DNA of 64,000 bases from Arthrobacter sp. P2b (GTDB lineage Bacteria > Actinomycetota > Actinomycetes > Actinomycetales > Micrococcaceae): positions 1-64,000 of the forward strand of contig NZ_FVZL01000016.1 in NCBI RefSeq assembly GCF_900168295.1. Direction: 5' to 3'. Under the pieces are notes generated by a model that was not told the origin of the DNA, did not search any database, and was given only the letters and a program-made list of their open reading frames with translations. Positions within the stretch are counted from its first letter, which is position 1. Each line of letters opens with the position of its first letter. Below are positions 63,850 through 64,000 of this stretch, in pieces. The translations under genes and the position numbers were made by a program.

Positions 63850-64000
63850 TTATGGGACAAGCCTGACGTTCCCGCCCCGGAGGCTGGTACGGAAGCCGTC
63901 ATCCTGGACGGTGACGTCCTCAAGCACGAGGCCTTCGGGCAGGCCCTCGATGCTGTGTTCGATGGTGACGAATGTGCGCACGACGGCGGCGGTGGCCCCG
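63850..64000 (-). CDS. LmeA/DUF2993-type protein, C-terminal end only
   Basis: Last 49 codons of a gene that continues past the window: it reads VVRTFVTIEHSIEGLPEGLV then LEDVTVQDDGFRTSLRGGNV and ends LVP with a TAA at 63850-63852. This end is typical of actinobacterial DUF2993/LmeA-like proteins, which bind phospholipids at the cell envelope. Only the end is visible, so the call is tentative. Confidence 0.6.
   Translation of the reverse strand, partial: GATAAVVRTFVTIEHSIEGLPEGLVLEDVTVQDDGFRTSLRGGNVRLVP

Noticed and set aside
1..64000. CRISPR array or cas genes
   Set aside because: No regularly spaced direct repeats and no Cas-like proteins seen.
1..64000. Prophage or integrative element with integrase
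   Set aside because: No intact integrase, portal, terminase, capsid or relaxase gene, and no tRNA with an adjacent direct repeat; only an IS481 tail was found.

Overview
The window looks like a chromosomal segment of a high-GC actinobacterium of the Micrococcaceae, most likely Arthrobacter or a close relative. I infer this from the codon use, GTG and TTG starts, and gene types (fused oleBC, an HrdB/RpoD-like sigma factor, GYD and COG4315 proteins). I saw no rRNA, tRNA, CRISPR array or complete transposon.

Positions 1-20000 are an accessory, defence-type island in decayed surroundings. A wrecked alcohol dehydrogenase (235-1297) and a two-component pair (1403-3351) come first. Next is scrap DNA holding a GAF-type regulator remnant, the front half of a deoR-type regulator and an IS481 transposase tail. 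Three defence cassettes follow: a GIY-YIG/DUF4357 nuclease overlapping a HEPN-like protein (5179-7328), a TIR/deoxyribosyltransferase-like protein (8568-9422), and a GmrSD-like DUF262/DUF1524 protein (10156-12081). They are separated by repeated dead fragments of a deoR C-terminal domain. The island ends with a tight six-gene run (12708-19999): C5-cytosine methyltransferase, SNF2 translocase, free-standing EcoRII-N DNA-recognition domain, GHKL (MutL/MORC-like) ATPase, HNH nuclease and an RpoD-like sigma factor. This looks like a multi-subunit restriction-modification system carrying its own transcription factor, and it is the most interesting object here.

Positions 20148-24058 form a nitrilase / APC permease / nitrilase operon with a divergent GntR/FCD regulator, probably for uptake and hydrolysis of an amine or amide. 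Positions 24294-30945 are a second accessory block of hypothetical and membrane proteins, including a tandem duplication with one frameshifted copy. Positions 31290-36225 group an amino-acid permease, a HisC-like aminotransferase, an Lrp regulator and a ThDP enzyme, consistent with amino-acid uptake, transamination and 2-keto-acid decarboxylation. A lone PLD-like protein (36409-37686) is probably another defence gene.

From 37966 to 59072 the content is ordinary chromosome: oxidoreductases, a DJ-1/PfpI protein, a ketopantoate reductase, PAP2 phosphatase, lipoproteins, an aminotransferase, an alanine/glycine symporter, a K+ channel, a serine hydrolase, small membrane proteins, DHFR-like reductases and a PEP-utilising rifampicin-phosphotransferase-like enzyme. 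Several strong hairpins mark gene ends.

Positions 58987-63700 hold oleA, an oleB-oleC fusion and oleD, the head-to-head long-chain olefin pathway: OleA condenses two acyl-CoAs, OleD reduces the beta-keto acid, OleC makes a beta-lactone and OleB decarboxylates it. The window ends inside a DUF2993/LmeA-type gene.
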